Positions 10,096 to 21,284 of a stretch of 64,000 bases of DNA are shown in pieces. Position 1 is the first letter of the stretch; every line of letters begins with the position of its first letter. The notes beneath the pieces are model-generated. The model did no database searches, was not told where the DNA came from, and saw nothing but the letters and a program-made list of their open reading frames with translations. The position numbers and the translations under genes were made by a program. Source of the stretch: Heligmosomoides polygyrus polygyrus (lineage: Eukaryota > Nematoda > Chromadorea > Rhabditida > Heligmosomidae); the NCBI GenBank assembly GCA_947396885.1, contig OX377202.1, forward strand, positions 4,836,001 to 4,900,000, in the 5' to 3' direction.

Positions 10096-11100
10096 CCTAT
10101 AGAAGCTGATTTCTATAAGGAAACGGACATCGAAAGCGCTCAGACTGGAATTAAAAGTCACGAATCCACGGGAAATATGCTGCTACAATGCCGATCAGGT
10201 TCTTTGAAAGAAAGAGCGACGCTTCCCGACGGACTAATCCGTAGGAAATGGTTGATTTGCCATAACTTGCGTCAAATTTACTCTTGGGGCGTTTCAGCTA
10301 TCATCAGCTGCATCCCCTCTTCACGGTGCATGTTAAGCTTGCTATTAGACGTTAGTTCTACAAAACATGATCCAGTCATGGATCATCTTCTTCTGGAGGG
10401 CTTCTGATTGATTTGCGACCTCTCCAAAATCGTCGTTAGCTTCATCCTCGGTCACTCCGCTTGCCATTTCCATCGAAACCCGAAATTCACTATTTTTACC
10501 AAATTATCTGAATTCGGCTTCCTTTAGCTATTATTGCAACCCTAAACACTACGAAGCTTGATCGTTCGGACCCCAGAGCAAGCGGCCTGAAAGTGGCCGC
10601 TTGATTTGGAGTGAACTTGCGGTGGCGTCAAAGTTGGTCAAGTTTCGTAGTGCTTAATGTTGCAATACAGGAAGCTACAGGAAGCTGAATTCATATTTTT
10701 TGTGAAAGTAGTGAATTCCGGATTTCAATGAAACTGGCTAGTGGAGTGGCCGAGGAAGACGCCAATGGCGATTTTGGGTAGGTGGTAATTAAATCATAGC
10801 CCTTTCAGAATGAAATGATCCTTGAATAGGGTGTGTGTTGTGGAACTGCAGTCCTATAGACCAAGCATTAGATGCGCAGTGAAGAGGGGATTCAGCTGAT
10901 GTTAGCTGAAATCCACAAGAGTAAATTTGATGGCAAAGCGACACTTTGTGACGGATTAATCCTTCGGGAAGCGTCCTTTCCGAATTTGAGCAGTATTACA
11001 CTGATTCAGCTTGGTTTCCGCGAAGATCCTTCAGGGAATTCCTTGTTTGCATTTCGCATAAGACGTTCTGACGTTTGAGGGAACTATACGCCCTAATCTG
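10096..11100. repeat. Foldback structure of about 1 kb
   Basis: Left-arm blocks recur as reverse complements on the right: CTTCCCGACGGACTAATCC (near 10226) with GGATTAATCCTTCGGGAAG (10954-10972), AAATTTACTCTTG with the block near 10917, the AAGCTTGATC / GGTCAAG block, and ATTGCAACCCTAAACACTACGAA with the block near 10645. The centre is near 10595, with a small hairpin AGCGGCC..GGCCGCT. Arms are about 450-500 bp and diverged. No coding signal. Confidence 0.75.
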
Positions 11101-11766
11101 TGGCATGTTACGTTCGTCGGTGATGATAAGGCCGTAGAGGATTAGCCAGCTAGCCAACACTTAAGCGGACAATGGGTTCTGTGACGTACTGTCCAGGAGA
11201 CAGATAAGAAACAAGTGACTTCGGAAAGGTTGGCTACTGTGGAGGGATCACTCCGACAAGCCATTCTACGAACACAGTACATGGTAGACGGCCTTCCATT
11301 TCCCCCAAAATCGTGCAGAAACAGCATGTATGGCGCATCCTCAGGGTCAACGTTTATTATTTCTGGTTCTACCTCGCGCGGCACTATGCTGGTCCTTATT
11401 GGTTTGTTTATTTGTTTATTCATCGAACTATCTATTTACTGCTACAGCTGAAAAGCGGCTTGGAAATAAAAAAAACAGGGAAAAAATACTGTCATTCAAT
11501 AACAACAAATAACAATGTCCGGCTTAAAACAACAAACAAAACAGCAACACATCGTGAGCAACTTGGATAACATCAAAACGTCGAAAATTAGGTGGACAGG
11601 ATGTGGGAACTCTCTTTGCAGATTACTCAGAACACCCAGTGCAGCGGATCAGAAAATATCTTTCTCTTCTTATAAACCACTTTTGAAGCCTCGTGAGACT
11701 AAAATGTGGCTCATAATATCCGCGTAATGTTGAACGAACCCTTGCAGTCCTTCTTTGCTATTTTTC
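11101..11766. other. Unassigned, with short RTE and SINE scraps
   Basis: A SINE-tail-like block (CAGCATGTATGGCGCATCC) occurs near 11322, and an RTE-like scrap (CGTCGAAAATTAGGTGGACA) near 11578. The rest is unrecognised. Confidence 0.4.
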
Positions 11767-12040
11767 ATAGTGGGTGGATGATCAGAGAAGCTGTCGCGTG
11801 AGCCAAGTCGTCGAAAATTAGGTGGGCCGGCCACGTAATGCGCTTCGCAGACACCCGCTGGACGAGAGCCGTCACCCACTGGATTCCGATGTCAGGAGAA
11901 CACCAGGACGCTCACCAACGCGATGGTCGGACTTCTTCGTGAAAGCCCTGAACAACCGATATGACGCTCTTCGTGTCCCTCGAGCGAGGAGGATCCATTG
12001 GACCACTCTGGCACGCGACACGACGAATGGAGACGCAGGA
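11767..12040 (+). pseudogene. RTE-type LINE C-terminal fragment
   Basis: Same segment as at 3100-3350: the coding for [20 protein letters not shown], then [12 protein letters not shown] sequence from the [17 protein letters not shown] block in another frame, ending near ARD. Frameshifts prevent a continuous reading. Boundaries are approximate and I see no clear target duplication. Confidence 0.75.
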
Positions 12041-12234
12041 AAAGCATAGACATAGTTCATGAAGAAGGTCTACTGCGAGGTAGAACGCATTCAACTTGAA
12101 GGCTCTCAACTCACTAACACGTCGTCTACTGTGGCTCGTATGTTCGACGTACATGGGGAACGATATGAAAGACGAGGTGGACAGCAGGCAAAGAGCTCCA
12201 TAAATTTTTGAGAACCTCGATTTCGCCACATATA

Positions 12235-12490
12235 AGCAGGAAGTGGACAATATGTGAGGCCAGAAAGGACAGTGGAATCGCAACGCTGGGCGCGGGACCG
12301 GGCAAAGAGCTTCACAGGTTGCTTTTGGACCTATCAAGGAGGCTACAGCCCAACTAACGGACTCGGATCTCCGACAGTTCGACTCGACGTTTCTCCTCGC
12401 GTTCTGCTGCACATGGAAACGTTGGCTGATACTGCCTCTGACGCTAAGGATCACGCACAGAGCACCAGAACGATGTCTTCTGAAGCAGTG
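12235..12490 (+). pseudogene. Decayed RTE relic
   Basis: A stretch reading approximately as ..GCCTCTGACGCTAAGGATCACG..AGAGCACCAGAACGATGTCTTC resembles the coding for TLRTTHRALERCLL in RTE C-termini. It is heavily mutated; a low-certainty call. Confidence 0.4.
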
Positions 12491-13500
12491 CTGGCGAAAC
12501 CACTCCTCCGCAGTCCCAAAATTGAAAGAATGTCCCATCTTCGTGACTCAGGGGCTACGTGTGGAGTGCTAAATGCTGACAAGACGACCAATAGAGAAAA
12601 AGAACACTGGAGTGAAAAGGGACATGAAGCGCCCTTGTTAAAGAGCTCCAACAGGGTGCCGACACCTTCCTCGCACAGCTGATCCAAATGGCATTTCATT
12701 TGGAAAAAATGAGGCTCCTCGTCAACGTCACCAAGTTCGAATAGCAACAACGTCCTGGATGACAACGGCGAGACAACGAATAGAATAGAGGTGATGCTGT
12801 GAACCGTGCGACCAGCGAATACGAGCTATCTAGATATCATAGTAAATAGCATGGAAAACCCTAAAGGCGTTGCGGATTGCAAGAACACCGAAATCGACAG
12901 GAAAGAGAAGCGGGTGGCCGTTATCCAGGAGTTGGCTAACCTCTGTGAGCTTCACCCAGGAAGGGGCCAACCAGAAGGTCGCTGAGGATGTGACCCGAAA
13001 GGATAGTCTTATTCATCCACGTCTTTCTTCATCCGAGGGTGACCTACCAGCCTCTCGGCTGTCTCCATAGGTTCAGCCGAGTTGCTTTTCTCCCATTTTG
13101 TCTCATTCTGTCATTTGCTTCTGGAGCTCCTGTAACCTGAAATGATCCCGAGGCGGATAATTTCCCCACCAGTCTTGGCTCAACAGCTTCACCCGAGATC
13201 CTACAGCACAAATAAGTAAGTATGGTTCAGAATTCATTGAACCCTTCTATCCATCCGAAGACGGCGCATTGGTTCCGGAGTTGTTTTGGAGGGGTAGAGC
13301 ACTGATTTCTCCTACGGCAGGTCACTTCAAGTTATTGCGTCTACGTCCATTCGATGTCTCAGAGAAGTATAGAAGAATGCATGGCGCACCACCAAGGACG
13401 TTTTATTTAACGTCGACAACTTCCATGTTTGCCCAAATAACCGCTGAATGTTGAGCGCCCTCGAAGTACAGTTTGGAAAACCTTACTAAATTATTAATTC
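12491..13500. other. Unassigned stretch with faint SINE debris
   Basis: No domain recognised. Near 13290-13400 short blocks (GTAGAGCACTGA, AGAAGAATGCATGGCGC) look like SINE body and tail, too decayed to delimit. Confidence 0.3.
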
Positions 13501-13504
13501 TTGA

Positions 13505-13537
13505 TGAGGCGTGTAGCATAGTCGGAAAAGGCGTCGG
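13505..13537 (+). repeat. SINE head fragment at a LINE insertion site
   Basis: GAGGCGTGTAGCATAGTCGG and following bases match the tRNA-like SINE head. The match stops where the LINE target duplication begins. Confidence 0.6.
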
Positions 13538-14138
13538 CTATCGAGCGGCTCACATTCTTCTTCTTCTTCTCCTGAGCGTTTAGTCCCGCGCAGTCGCAGG
13601 GTCCGCTGTTCTTGTGATCTGTCGCCACCTCATCCTATCAAGGGCGTCATCTGCCGTGGCGCCGACTTCGGCGAGATCTCTCTTGATGACGTCCTTCCAT
13701 CTTTTCCTAGGGGCTCCTCTCGGACGCTTTCCGGGTGCCTCGTAATCTAGGGCCAACCTTGTGGGGTGATCCTCTGGTCTTCTGAGGACGTGTCCATACC
13801 ACCTCAGGCGCTGCTCTCTCATCTTCAGCTGGATCGGGGCAGTCTTCATTACTGCCCTAACATCCTCGTTTCGCACCCTGTCCCGACGGGTCCATCCACA
13901 TGCCCACCTCAGCATCCTCATCTCTGCCACGTGCAGTTGCCGCTCCTGCGCCTTACCCAGGGCCCAGCACTCACTGCCGTAGAGGAGGGCAGGTCTTACA
14001 ACTGTTCTATAGAGCTTGCCTTTGAGCGTCCTGGAGCATCTACGGTCGCAGAGGATCCCTGTGGACTCCCTCCACTTGAGCCAGGCTGCGTTTATCCGTC
14101 CCCTGACCGCCTGGTCCACACTATCGAGCGGCTCACAT
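13538..14138 (-). mobile_element. 5'-truncated LINE 3' end with 18-bp target duplication
   Basis: CTATCGAGCGGCTCACAT flanks the insert exactly (13538-13555 and 14121-14138). The body is 565 bp on the minus strand and ends in a (GAA)n tail right after a very short 3' UTR. This is a textbook target-primed insertion and one of the clearest insertions in the window. Confidence 0.92.
13580..14120 (-). pseudogene. LINE reverse-transcriptase C-terminal domain (RTE clade type)
   Basis: About 180 codons stay open to the stop at 13580. Landmarks: RINAAWLKWRESTGILC, RTVVRPALLYGSECWALGK, HVAEMRMLRWACGWTRRDRV, LRWYGHVLRRPEDHPTR and KRPRGAPRKRWKDVIKRDL. This is the conserved tail that follows the RT thumb in RTE-like proteins. 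The endonuclease and catalytic FADD region are absent, so it is only a truncated remnant, though little mutated and therefore fairly recent. Confidence 0.9.
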
Positions 14139-14301
14139 ATTGATTCAAAATTAGGTCTCATCCAGGATAACCGGGCTTTACATTCCTCTGGAATCGGCCA
14201 TGTTGCCTCGATCAGACGAATCACTGATTGATATATCGTGGGAGTAGCATTTATAGGACAGTTAATCATCGAAATTGGTCATAGTATTCAGGTATAGCTA
14301 T

Positions 14302-15580
14302 TAGGTTGTAACGAAATAAATGGCACTGAACCACTGTAAATTTAAACAGTTAATATCTCGGCTTGTAGGCAAGCTTATTAACCGAAATAAAAACCTTCTG
14401 ATTCTACACATCTTTGCCAACGTGACACAAGCTTTTTTATCCCAGTAGCATAAAAATCAGAAGTTCTGGAATTGACGAAATCTTCGAAGGCACTTTCGGC
14501 ATCCTGTTGGTATTTGAATATTTTCCCTACCAAGAAGTCGCCAAGATGCTTGAAGAAATGGTAGTCTGTTGGGGAGAGGTCGGGAGAAAAAGGAGGATGT
14601 GGTAGAGTTTCAATGCTCAGCTCATTCAATTTCTGCAACGCCATTCGTGCTACATAGTGGCGAGCATTGTCGTGCAGAAGGAGAACTCGCCTTCGGTTTA
14701 CCAAGGCCGGCCGGATGTCCTTCAACTTTTTCATCATTTCTTCAATTCCAATGCAGTACTTCTCTGCCGTGATGGATTCAGCGGGAGGGAGGAAGCTGTG
14801 GTGAACAATTCCCAGCGAACACCACCATACTGTCACCATTACTTTCTTTTGGTGCAATTCCGGCTTCGCGAAGACCTTGGGGCTCTCATCGCTGTCCACC
14901 CACTGTGCCGATCGTCGCCTGTTGTCGTACATTATACATTTCTCGTCAAAGGTTACGATGCGATCAAGGAATGGGTCCGTTTCGTTCCGTAGAAGCAGTG
15001 CGGACGAGATCTCATATCGTCGGTTTCTTTGCTCCTCAGACAGCTCGTGAGGCACCCATATTTCCAGCTTTTTGGTCTTTCCAATTTCCTTCGGATGCCG
15101 GGCAGCTGTGTTGTGACTGACGCCAAGAACCTTCGCTATCTTCCTGGTACCTTCGTGTGGATCCTCCTCTACCACATCTCTCAGCTTGTCCTCATCAATA
15201 TCACTATGCCTCCCACGACCTTCATGTTCTTCCAAGCTCTCATCTCCATTCCGGAACTTCTGATACCAACGATACGCCGTCCGAATTGTGGAACATCCTT
15301 GACCGAATGCGGAGTTGATCTTCTCGTCCGCCTCCTTAGCTGTAGTGCCCAGCTTGAATTCATACAAGTAAATGCCTCGGATTACCCTTTTGTCCATCTG
15401 CAAAAAGTCAATAAAACTCAAAGTTTTCCCACTTTTACATAGAAAATTTGGTACTCACCGGTAGAGCAAAGTTTGCGCTTCTAAACGATATGCCACATGT
15501 TACGGTTTGTTCTTGATCAAACGCGTAAAGACGCGCCAAAAAATGGCGCGAGCCAGTGCCATTTAATTCGTTACAACCTA
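14302..15580 (-). mobile_element. Mariner family A (bandit-like), copy 1, full length
   Basis: Termini TAGGTTGTAACGAA.. and the complement ..TTCGTTACAACCTA, each at TA, 1279 bp apart. Same family as 26303-27583 and 59122-60026. It lies against SINE material on its right side (a SINE-tail block AGAATGCGTGGCTCG from 15583). Confidence 0.95.
14378..15397 (-). CDS. Mariner transposase, complete frame with active-site changes
   Basis: A 339-residue DD34D transposase would cut and reinsert the element at TA. I take the start at MDKRVIRGIYLYEF, as in the sister copy; an upstream in-frame Met adds eight residues. Seen: helix-turn-helix regions in the first 110 residues, WVPHEL about 114-119, first catalytic block FDEKC (Trp of DEKW changed to Cys), second block HDNARHYVARM (normally HDNARPHVARM), third FSPDLSPTDYHFF. 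The frame is open throughout, but the changes next to two catalytic Asp residues suggest weak or no activity. Confidence 0.9.
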   Translation of the reverse strand: MDKRVIRGIYLYEFKLGTTAKEADEKINSAFGQGCSTIRTAYRWYQKFRNGDESLEEHEGRGRHSDIDEDKLRDVVEEDPHEGTRKIAKVLGVSHNTAARHPKEIGKTKKLEIWVPHELSEEQRNRRYEISSALLLRNETDPFLDRIVTFDEKCIMYDNRRRSAQWVDSDESPKVFAKPELHQKKVMVTVWWCSLGIVHHSFLPPAESITAEKYCIGIEEMMKKLKDIRPALVNRRRVLLLHDNARHYVARMALQKLNELSIETLPHPPFSPDLSPTDYHFFKHLGDFLVGKIFKYQQDAESAFEDFVNSRTSDFYATGIKKLVSRWQRCVESEGFYFG

Positions 15581-15582
15581 AT

Positions 15583-15895
15583 AGAATGCGTGGCTCGTCT
15601 CAGAAAGGGACTGCTTAGTGGCCACCTAAATCTGTCGAAGGGGAGCCTGCTAGCGCAGTCGGAGGAGGCGCCGGTTGTCGTCTGCACCCCGAATAGACTC
15701 TTGGTTCGAGTTTCTCGCTCAGACCAACCAAGCGTTCCTTCCCTCCGGATCGGCGGATTGGTACCAGACTTGCCCGCGAAGGACAAGACAATGGTCTGCC
15801 TATCGGCTGGCTACCTTGAGTCATTCCAAATATGGCTTCATAATGTTTCTACGATATTCCGTTGAAGGAGAGTGTGTGGCGCATTCCGAGAAACG
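15583..15895 (+). repeat. SINE tail scrap followed by a 3'-truncated SINE
   Basis: A tail block (15583-15615) precedes a diverged SINE from about 15648 (CTAGCGCAGTCGGAGG head, ATTGGTACCAGACTTG body, TGTGTGGCGCATTCCGAGAA tail) that lacks the TTTATCC end. Confidence 0.8.
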
Positions 15896-16970
15896 AAGCG
15901 AGCTAAGAGCAGCATTAAGCGCCAAGCATTCTTCTTCCAGGGGATATTGTAGGGGATATTTAGCCTATGCAATGACTTGCTGGAGCAGGGGTCTTGTTCG
16001 ATATCGCTATCATACATCAGACGCATGATAACTACAGCATTGCATGGTTCGTTCGTCGGCCTTCTAACACCTGGCCCACACCTCGTTATATCAGAGTTGA
16101 GGTACAGCTTTATCCGTACCCGTGCGGAAATCTTCTCTCCGATCTGCTGCGTGCACTACGTAGGTGAGCCACGTTGGTCACGTGCCAGACGAACAGGTTT
16201 CCGTGCTGTTTACGGTGCTCACGGAAGCGTAATCTCGCCGTCATTTGTTCACCGGTCGACGACCAGTGCACCCAGTTCCCAGTGCTCGATTCACCTAATT
16301 GAAGAGAATTATTTTCTCCCGCCCTACTTAAAAGGAAGCGGATACAATTTTAGCAATTTTAGAGCACCCGAATCAAATGTCTATGTCTACTACCTACTTC
16401 AAGCCAAGCTCAGGTGTGTCTTCTAGGTCCCGCTTGTTCAGAAACCCCTCGCGAAACCCTCGTGTTCAACGAGTAATTGAAGATGATGTTTGGTACGGGG
16501 GAACCCCGTAACAAAGAGTCACGTGCTTTCCGTCGCCACTAGCCAACAGGCTTTCTTCCAGCTGGCCGTCGTCTGGTACGCGTTAAGTGATACGATGATT
16601 GATAACGGGTTTTCGGTGAAGAAAAAGCTCTCGTGACTACTAGTGTGAGTGGCGCAGGCAAGAAGAACTTGTACTCGGATAGCCTTTGAAGAACGCATAC
16701 CAAGTCTCCTGACAATGTGGCGCAGAAGGTGATTGCATAGCTCATTCCAAGAACTTTCGATGCTGGTCTCATAGTCTTTACATGTAGTGCTTTTATGCTT
16801 TAAAGAACTACGGTCTACAGCTCAAAATGTACACTTTTCAGAGCAAATTCCGTACTTTAATTACGCGATCTATCCCAAATTAATTTAGGCACGGCTTAAG
16901 GTCAAAATAAATTTTCGCTTTAAGGACTAGTTAATTTCCTTTAAGAAAAATCATTGATAGTCTTCAGAGC
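15896..16970. other. Unassigned stretch
   Basis: I recognise no coding domain or repeat family here. Short frames on both strands lack motifs. Confidence 0.3.
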
Positions 16971-17480
16971 ATTGCTAAACATTGGCGCTAACATTTCATA
17001 AGTTTTTCTATAATCCAGTACTAGTCGCTAATGTGGTCTACACGACATGGGCAGCCAATCACAGCCTTCGGTGTACCGACAGAACATGCGCCAGCCAATC
17101 AGAACGCGCACCTTACATGTTTCCTTTGACTGGTTCGATGCAGCCCCGCTTGTATGATTGCTCTATACCCCGTACCCCATGTAGACACCACATTGACGAC
17201 TAGTGCCTGATTTTCTTTGTGTCATAGAAGGGCCTACATTGCGCCATGCACTCGCTCAGTACGCAGCCACCTCTCATTGATTGATATTGAGGGTTTTCTT
17301 TAGTTGGAGTTGCGTACAAATCAACGGCTCAGTAGAAGCAATCGTGAAAAAAACGCAAATTTACAACGCTCGGCTCACCCTAGGCAGTATTTGGACTGTT
17401 CGACATTCAACTGGATAACCACAGTGACAAACTGGATGCGTGCATGGCGCAATCTCTGTGTAGATGTAACGTACTTGAAA
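16971..17480. repeat. Inverted-repeat element remnant with CATGGCGCAATCTCTG core
   Basis: AGTCGCTAATGTGGTCTACA near 17024 is complemented near 17175-17205 (TGTAGACACCACATTGACGACT). Further right ATTGCGCCATGCACTCGC (17240) faces GCATGGCGCAATCTCTGTG (17443). This second pair is also seen at the core of the long-inverted-repeat elements at 45-47 kb, so this is probably a shorter relative. Confidence 0.55.
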
Positions 17481-17750
17481 ACCTAGTGTCTAAAATCTTT
17501 CGTTTTTTTCGTTTTGCTAAAAGGATTAGGAATTCTATGAAGGTTCAAGCAGTGTATTTATTTCGTTTCAGCTCCCCTGTGGGGAACTGATAAATTTAGA
17601 AAAATGTTCGAAAGTCTATGAAAACTAAAATACAGTAGAAAATGAAATAAAGGTTAATTGATTAATTAAATCAATTAAAAAATAATGAATAGATGGGAGG
17701 TGTGCTTTGCCTAATTTAGTTTAAAAGGTGTACAGCATGATTTGAAAAGT

Positions 17751-17990
17751 ATCTAAGTTGAAACTGGAGAAATTAGAGTTTAAAAATTAAAAAATAAGAC
17801 GATTAAGAAAGAAATAAATTTTCACCATATCTAAGTTGAAACAGGAAAAATTGTAGTTTGAAAATTTTTAAAAAACAAATCGTTTAAAAAAGAAATAAAT
17901 TTTCACTATATCTAAGTTGAAACTGGAAAAATTGTAGCGCAAAAATAAAAAAAAAATAAATCGATTAAAAAATAAATAAATTTTTAATAT
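17751..17990. repeat. AT-rich tandem repeat, about 80-bp unit, three copies
   Basis: ATCTAAGTTGAAAC recurs at about 17751, 17828 and 17910, each followed by TGG/AGGA, AAATTGTAG, A-rich sequence and AAATAAATTTT. Confidence 0.85.
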
Positions 17991-18164
17991 TGTCTATTTT
18001 TGAGGTTAATGTTGACGTATTTATAGTACAAATAGGCACATTTGAAGGAGATGAAAATACTCCTTTTGTACGAAAAAAATTCACGGTAGGCGACGCAGCT
18101 GTGGTCGCGCCGCTTGAATGCTTATCCATTCGGTTAGATAATACCGTTGACGGGACTCTGCTCA

Positions 18165-18346
18165 GCCCAACTATGCCTTCCATCTCTTCGAGGTTGGTGA
18201 ATTGGCACCAAATTTTTGTCTGGGAAGGATAAGGCGCTCACTTGATCATCATCGGCTGGCAACCTCCTCTACGACATCATGTAGAAGGAGAATGCATGGC
18301 GCATCCCAAACGGGATTGAGTAACCCTGGCCTTTTCCCCTTTTATA
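18165..18346 (+). repeat. 5'-truncated SINE
   Basis: Body and tail only: GTTGGTGAATTGGCACCAAA, GAATGCATGGCGCATCCCAA and GGGATTGAGTAACCC. It lies directly upstream of a second SINE. Confidence 0.75.
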
Positions 18347-18355
18347 CTTTGTACA

Positions 18356-18653
18356 AACTGCGCGGGTAGCGCAGTGGAGGAGACGCTGATTGTCTCCTGC
18401 ACCCGATACCAGGTTCCTGGTTCGGATTTCCCGCCCAGACCAACCAAACCTTCCATCCCTCCGGGTTCGGTGAATTGGTACCAGACTTGTCTGGGTAGGA
18501 TAAAGCGCTGACTTGTTCATCGGCTGGCCACCGCAAGTCATTGCATGACCAAATACGCATTCAACTCGTCCCCACGACATCCGGTAGAAGTAGAATGCGT
18601 GGCGCATCCCAAGGAAAATTGAATAACGCCGTCCTTTATCCTTTATCCTTATC
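18356..18653 (+). repeat. tRNA-like SINE, full length
   Basis: Head GCGGGTAGCGCAGTGGAGG through tail AACGCCGTCCTTTATCC with repeated TTTATCC. CTTTGTACA occurs at 18347-18355 and 18654-18662, a probable target duplication whose right copy overlaps the TA where the maT-like element starts. Confidence 0.9.
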
Positions 18654-18713
18654 CTTTGTACAGGGGCGCCAAAATAACGGGTTGAAGCTTTTTTATCATA
18701 ACTGAAAAATGGC

Positions 18714-19293
18714 TGACAATTTCGATGAACAATCAACAAATAATAACAACATACGCTTACAGCAACATCATGTCCGATCGGTTTCGAAGTGCCCTCCCTT
18801 GGTGCGAATGCAGGGTGCCAAACGTTTCGCGAAGTTTCCTGCAATGGGTCGCAGATCATCAGGAGACAGACGGTCCCACTCTTGGCACAAGGGTTGCTTC
18901 AAGGACTCATGACTGTGGTGACGTTTCGCAAAGGCCCTGGACTCCAAAATCGACTACACGCTGCAGTCTATCGTGTTCAGGTCTGGAGAGTTTGGGGGCC
19001 ATTCCTCAGATGTTATAAAGTCGGGCATCCAAACTCTCCAGACCTGACCCCGATGGACTACAGCGTGTGGTCGATTTTGGAGTCCAGGGCCTGTGCAAAA
19101 GCCACCGCAGTCTCGAGTCCTTGAAGCAATCCTTGCGCCGAGAGTGGGACCGTCTGCCTCCTCATGACCTGCGGCCCATAGCAGGAAACTTCGCGAAACG
19201 TTTGGCACTCTGCATTCGCGCCACCTCGAAACCGGTCGGATAGCTGTAGGTGTATGTTGCTGTTATTTGTTGATTGCTCATCGAAATTGTGAA
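18714..19293. repeat. Internal palindrome of the maT-like element, copy 2
   Basis: Arms 18714-19000 and 19024-19293 are reverse complements apart from substitutions and a small deletion near 19240. The loop encodes the same DF-TSEEW junction as in copy 1, at the same place in the transposase. Confidence 0.9.
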
Positions 19294-20150
19294 CTATTTT
19301 GGGGAAGTTGGCCTTGCACCACTCCTGCGAGTTTTTCGCTCTATGCGCTGGCGCAGAGTCCTGCTGAAACGTCCAGTGCATGTTGCCGAAGTGCTGTCGA
19401 GCCCGAGGAAGGGTCACAGCCTCAATAATGTTTCGCCGTTATATATCTTTGTCAATTTTCACTCCTCGGTCCACGAAGTACAAGGGTGTTCTGCCGCTGG
19501 CGCAAATTCCATCCCATACCATGGCCGATTGTGGATGTTGGCAGTATTCAACTATGGAGGTGTCCAGAGCCTTTGTGGACCGGATTCTATCATTTTGGCT
19601 ATTGTGTGCCTGCTCCATGGTGAACAGCTTCTCATCTGTGAAGAGTATTCGTTCCCATTCTTGACCTGCGACCCGCACCCTTAGTTGGCGACATCGAAAG
19701 AGCCGTTCGCTCTTGTTCTTGTCCGTTAGAAGCTGTACTCTTTGGGTCCTCTAAGGCTTCAAGCCTAGTTCGTCTTTGGCTGTACGACGCACTGAAGAGG
19801 ACTGGCTCCGATGTCTCGAGCGATTTTCCTCATGGAAGTCTTCAGATTTCGGTCAACTCGCTTCTTGAGGATTTTCCGTATTCGATTGTTCACGGTGCGC
19901 TTACGTCCTCGGCCTGGACGGTCACCTTCATGGCCCAACTTCTTGTACCAAATTACTCCTTTGGAAGCGGTCGTTTGAGCGACACCGAGCAAACGAACGA
20001 TGTCACTCTGACGCACTCCTTGACGATGGAGTTCCAAAATTGCGGCTCTTTGGTTTGACATTATGCAGAACACGGTTGATGGCTCCAAATTGAACTCAGA
20101 GCAAGCTGACCCGTAGAAAGGATGTGCCGAAACAATTGGCGCCATTGCCG
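18780..20150 (-). pseudogene. Broken maT-like transposase, copy 2
   Basis: The minus strand reads RQSDIVRLLGVAQTTASK, RPGRGRKRTVN and KILKKRVDRNLKTSMRKIARDIG with breaks. Then come the first-Asp block ILFTDEKLFTMEQ and WTFQQDSAPAHRAKNSQEW, and the protein runs into the inverted duplicate near 19293. The third-Asp block lies beyond it. It is dead for the same structural reason as copy 1, plus independent frameshifts. Confidence 0.85.
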
Positions 20151-20218
20151 TAGTGTTGCGGGTTGATGCATTTGCACAGGAAAACACAACTCTCAACCTG
20201 TTATTTTGGCGCACCCTG

Positions 20219-20895
20219 TTGTTAGTCTCTCCAAGGTCCCTCGGTTCGTTGTTTCTTCCATGTTGTTCTCGGAATGCGATAAGCCGACGCCGGAGAGCTT
20301 CACGAGGGTCGCATTGAAATGTGTGAAACCGCTTTCCCCGTCACATTTTCTGTTTATCGAGGTCGTTCCTCCAGTCGGACGCATTCTTATCACACAATCA
20401 CGAGGCTCTGACGAAACAATGCCGTTCCGTCGAGTCAAGTATTTTGGACGGTGTGAACCATGAAGAGCTGTCAAACTGAATATGTATAAGCTGAAGCAGA
20501 GAGCTGAAGCCAACAGCGACGATACACTATTGTCACGACACCATATCCGTCCTTCTGCGGACTTGGAGTTTGCTGGCTGATACAGAATGCATGAAAAGCC
20601 ACGAGCCAGAAGGACAGGAGGAGGTATCAGAACTGCTTCTGGTGCTCTGTGTTAGCCCTACAGATGTAATTTCTGACCGATTTTTCACAACTGATGGATG
20701 GTAGAATCGCAGTGCTGATTTATCAGCACTTTAGAACCGTCGCCTAATTGCTCCTGAAGAATTATTTAGGTTGTCCGACTTTTTTTTAGACAAAATGCAG
20801 TGGTGAGATTCAGGTCACATATCTCAGTAAGCTAAAGTCTCCAGCAGACAAGTCTCGGGAGTAGTCTGACTGTTTCATGTACCTTATATGTAGTT
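20219..20895. other. Unassigned stretch
   Basis: No recognised domain or repeat. Confidence 0.3.
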
Positions 20896-21180
20896 CCTTT
20901 ATGACATGTGAAACATACCACCTCAAGTCCAAGCGCAGTGCTCGCGGTGGAGAAGAAGACGATACTCCACCTGCCAGCTCTTGAAAAAGCTTCCTCGTAC
21001 CGGACGACTACCTACGCAAAGATCGTAATCGACAATTGTGATGCTCGACCTGTCCACCCGGTCTTACAGTACCTGAGCTTGCAGCCATTATTCACACTCC
21101 AAGGTCTACTGTGCAGGACATTCTTCGGACTTCTGGCAAAGTTATTAGGGCGAGCAGACAGTTTTGCAAGAATTTGAATG
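20896..21180 (+). pseudogene. Possible Tc1/mariner DNA-binding domain relic
   Basis: One frame reads VPELAAIIHTPRSTVQDILR followed by TSGKVIRASRQF, which looks like a transposase helix-turn-helix. The upstream part of the frame is interrupted. No catalytic block of the same style follows directly; a mariner relic begins 100 bp later. Confidence 0.45.
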
Positions 21181-21284
21181 TCTTCCCTTGAACGAAGGTA
21201 GCGAGCTATCGCGACAAGTTAATCCTACAAACACCATATTAAGCGGCAAAGTCGGTATATATAAGCATCAGCCAATCATTTTTT

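Larger units (their letters stand above)
18661..20218 (-). mobile_element. maT-like Tc1/mariner element with internal hairpin, copy 2
   Basis: Termini CAGGGGCGCCAAAATAACGG at 18661 (preceded by TA) and the complement GTTATTTTGGCGCACCCTG ending 20218. At 1.56 kb it matches copy 1 in layout, including the internal palindrome. Confidence 0.92.

Noticed and set aside
14569..14992. Plus-strand frames opposite the mariner transposases (also near 26.5-27.3 and 59.4-59.8 kb)
   Set aside because: They are antisense shadows of the minus- or plus-strand transposase; motifs and length constraint are only on the other strand.
17751..17990. Centromeric satellite
   Set aside because: Only three degenerate 80-bp units; too short to infer a satellite role.
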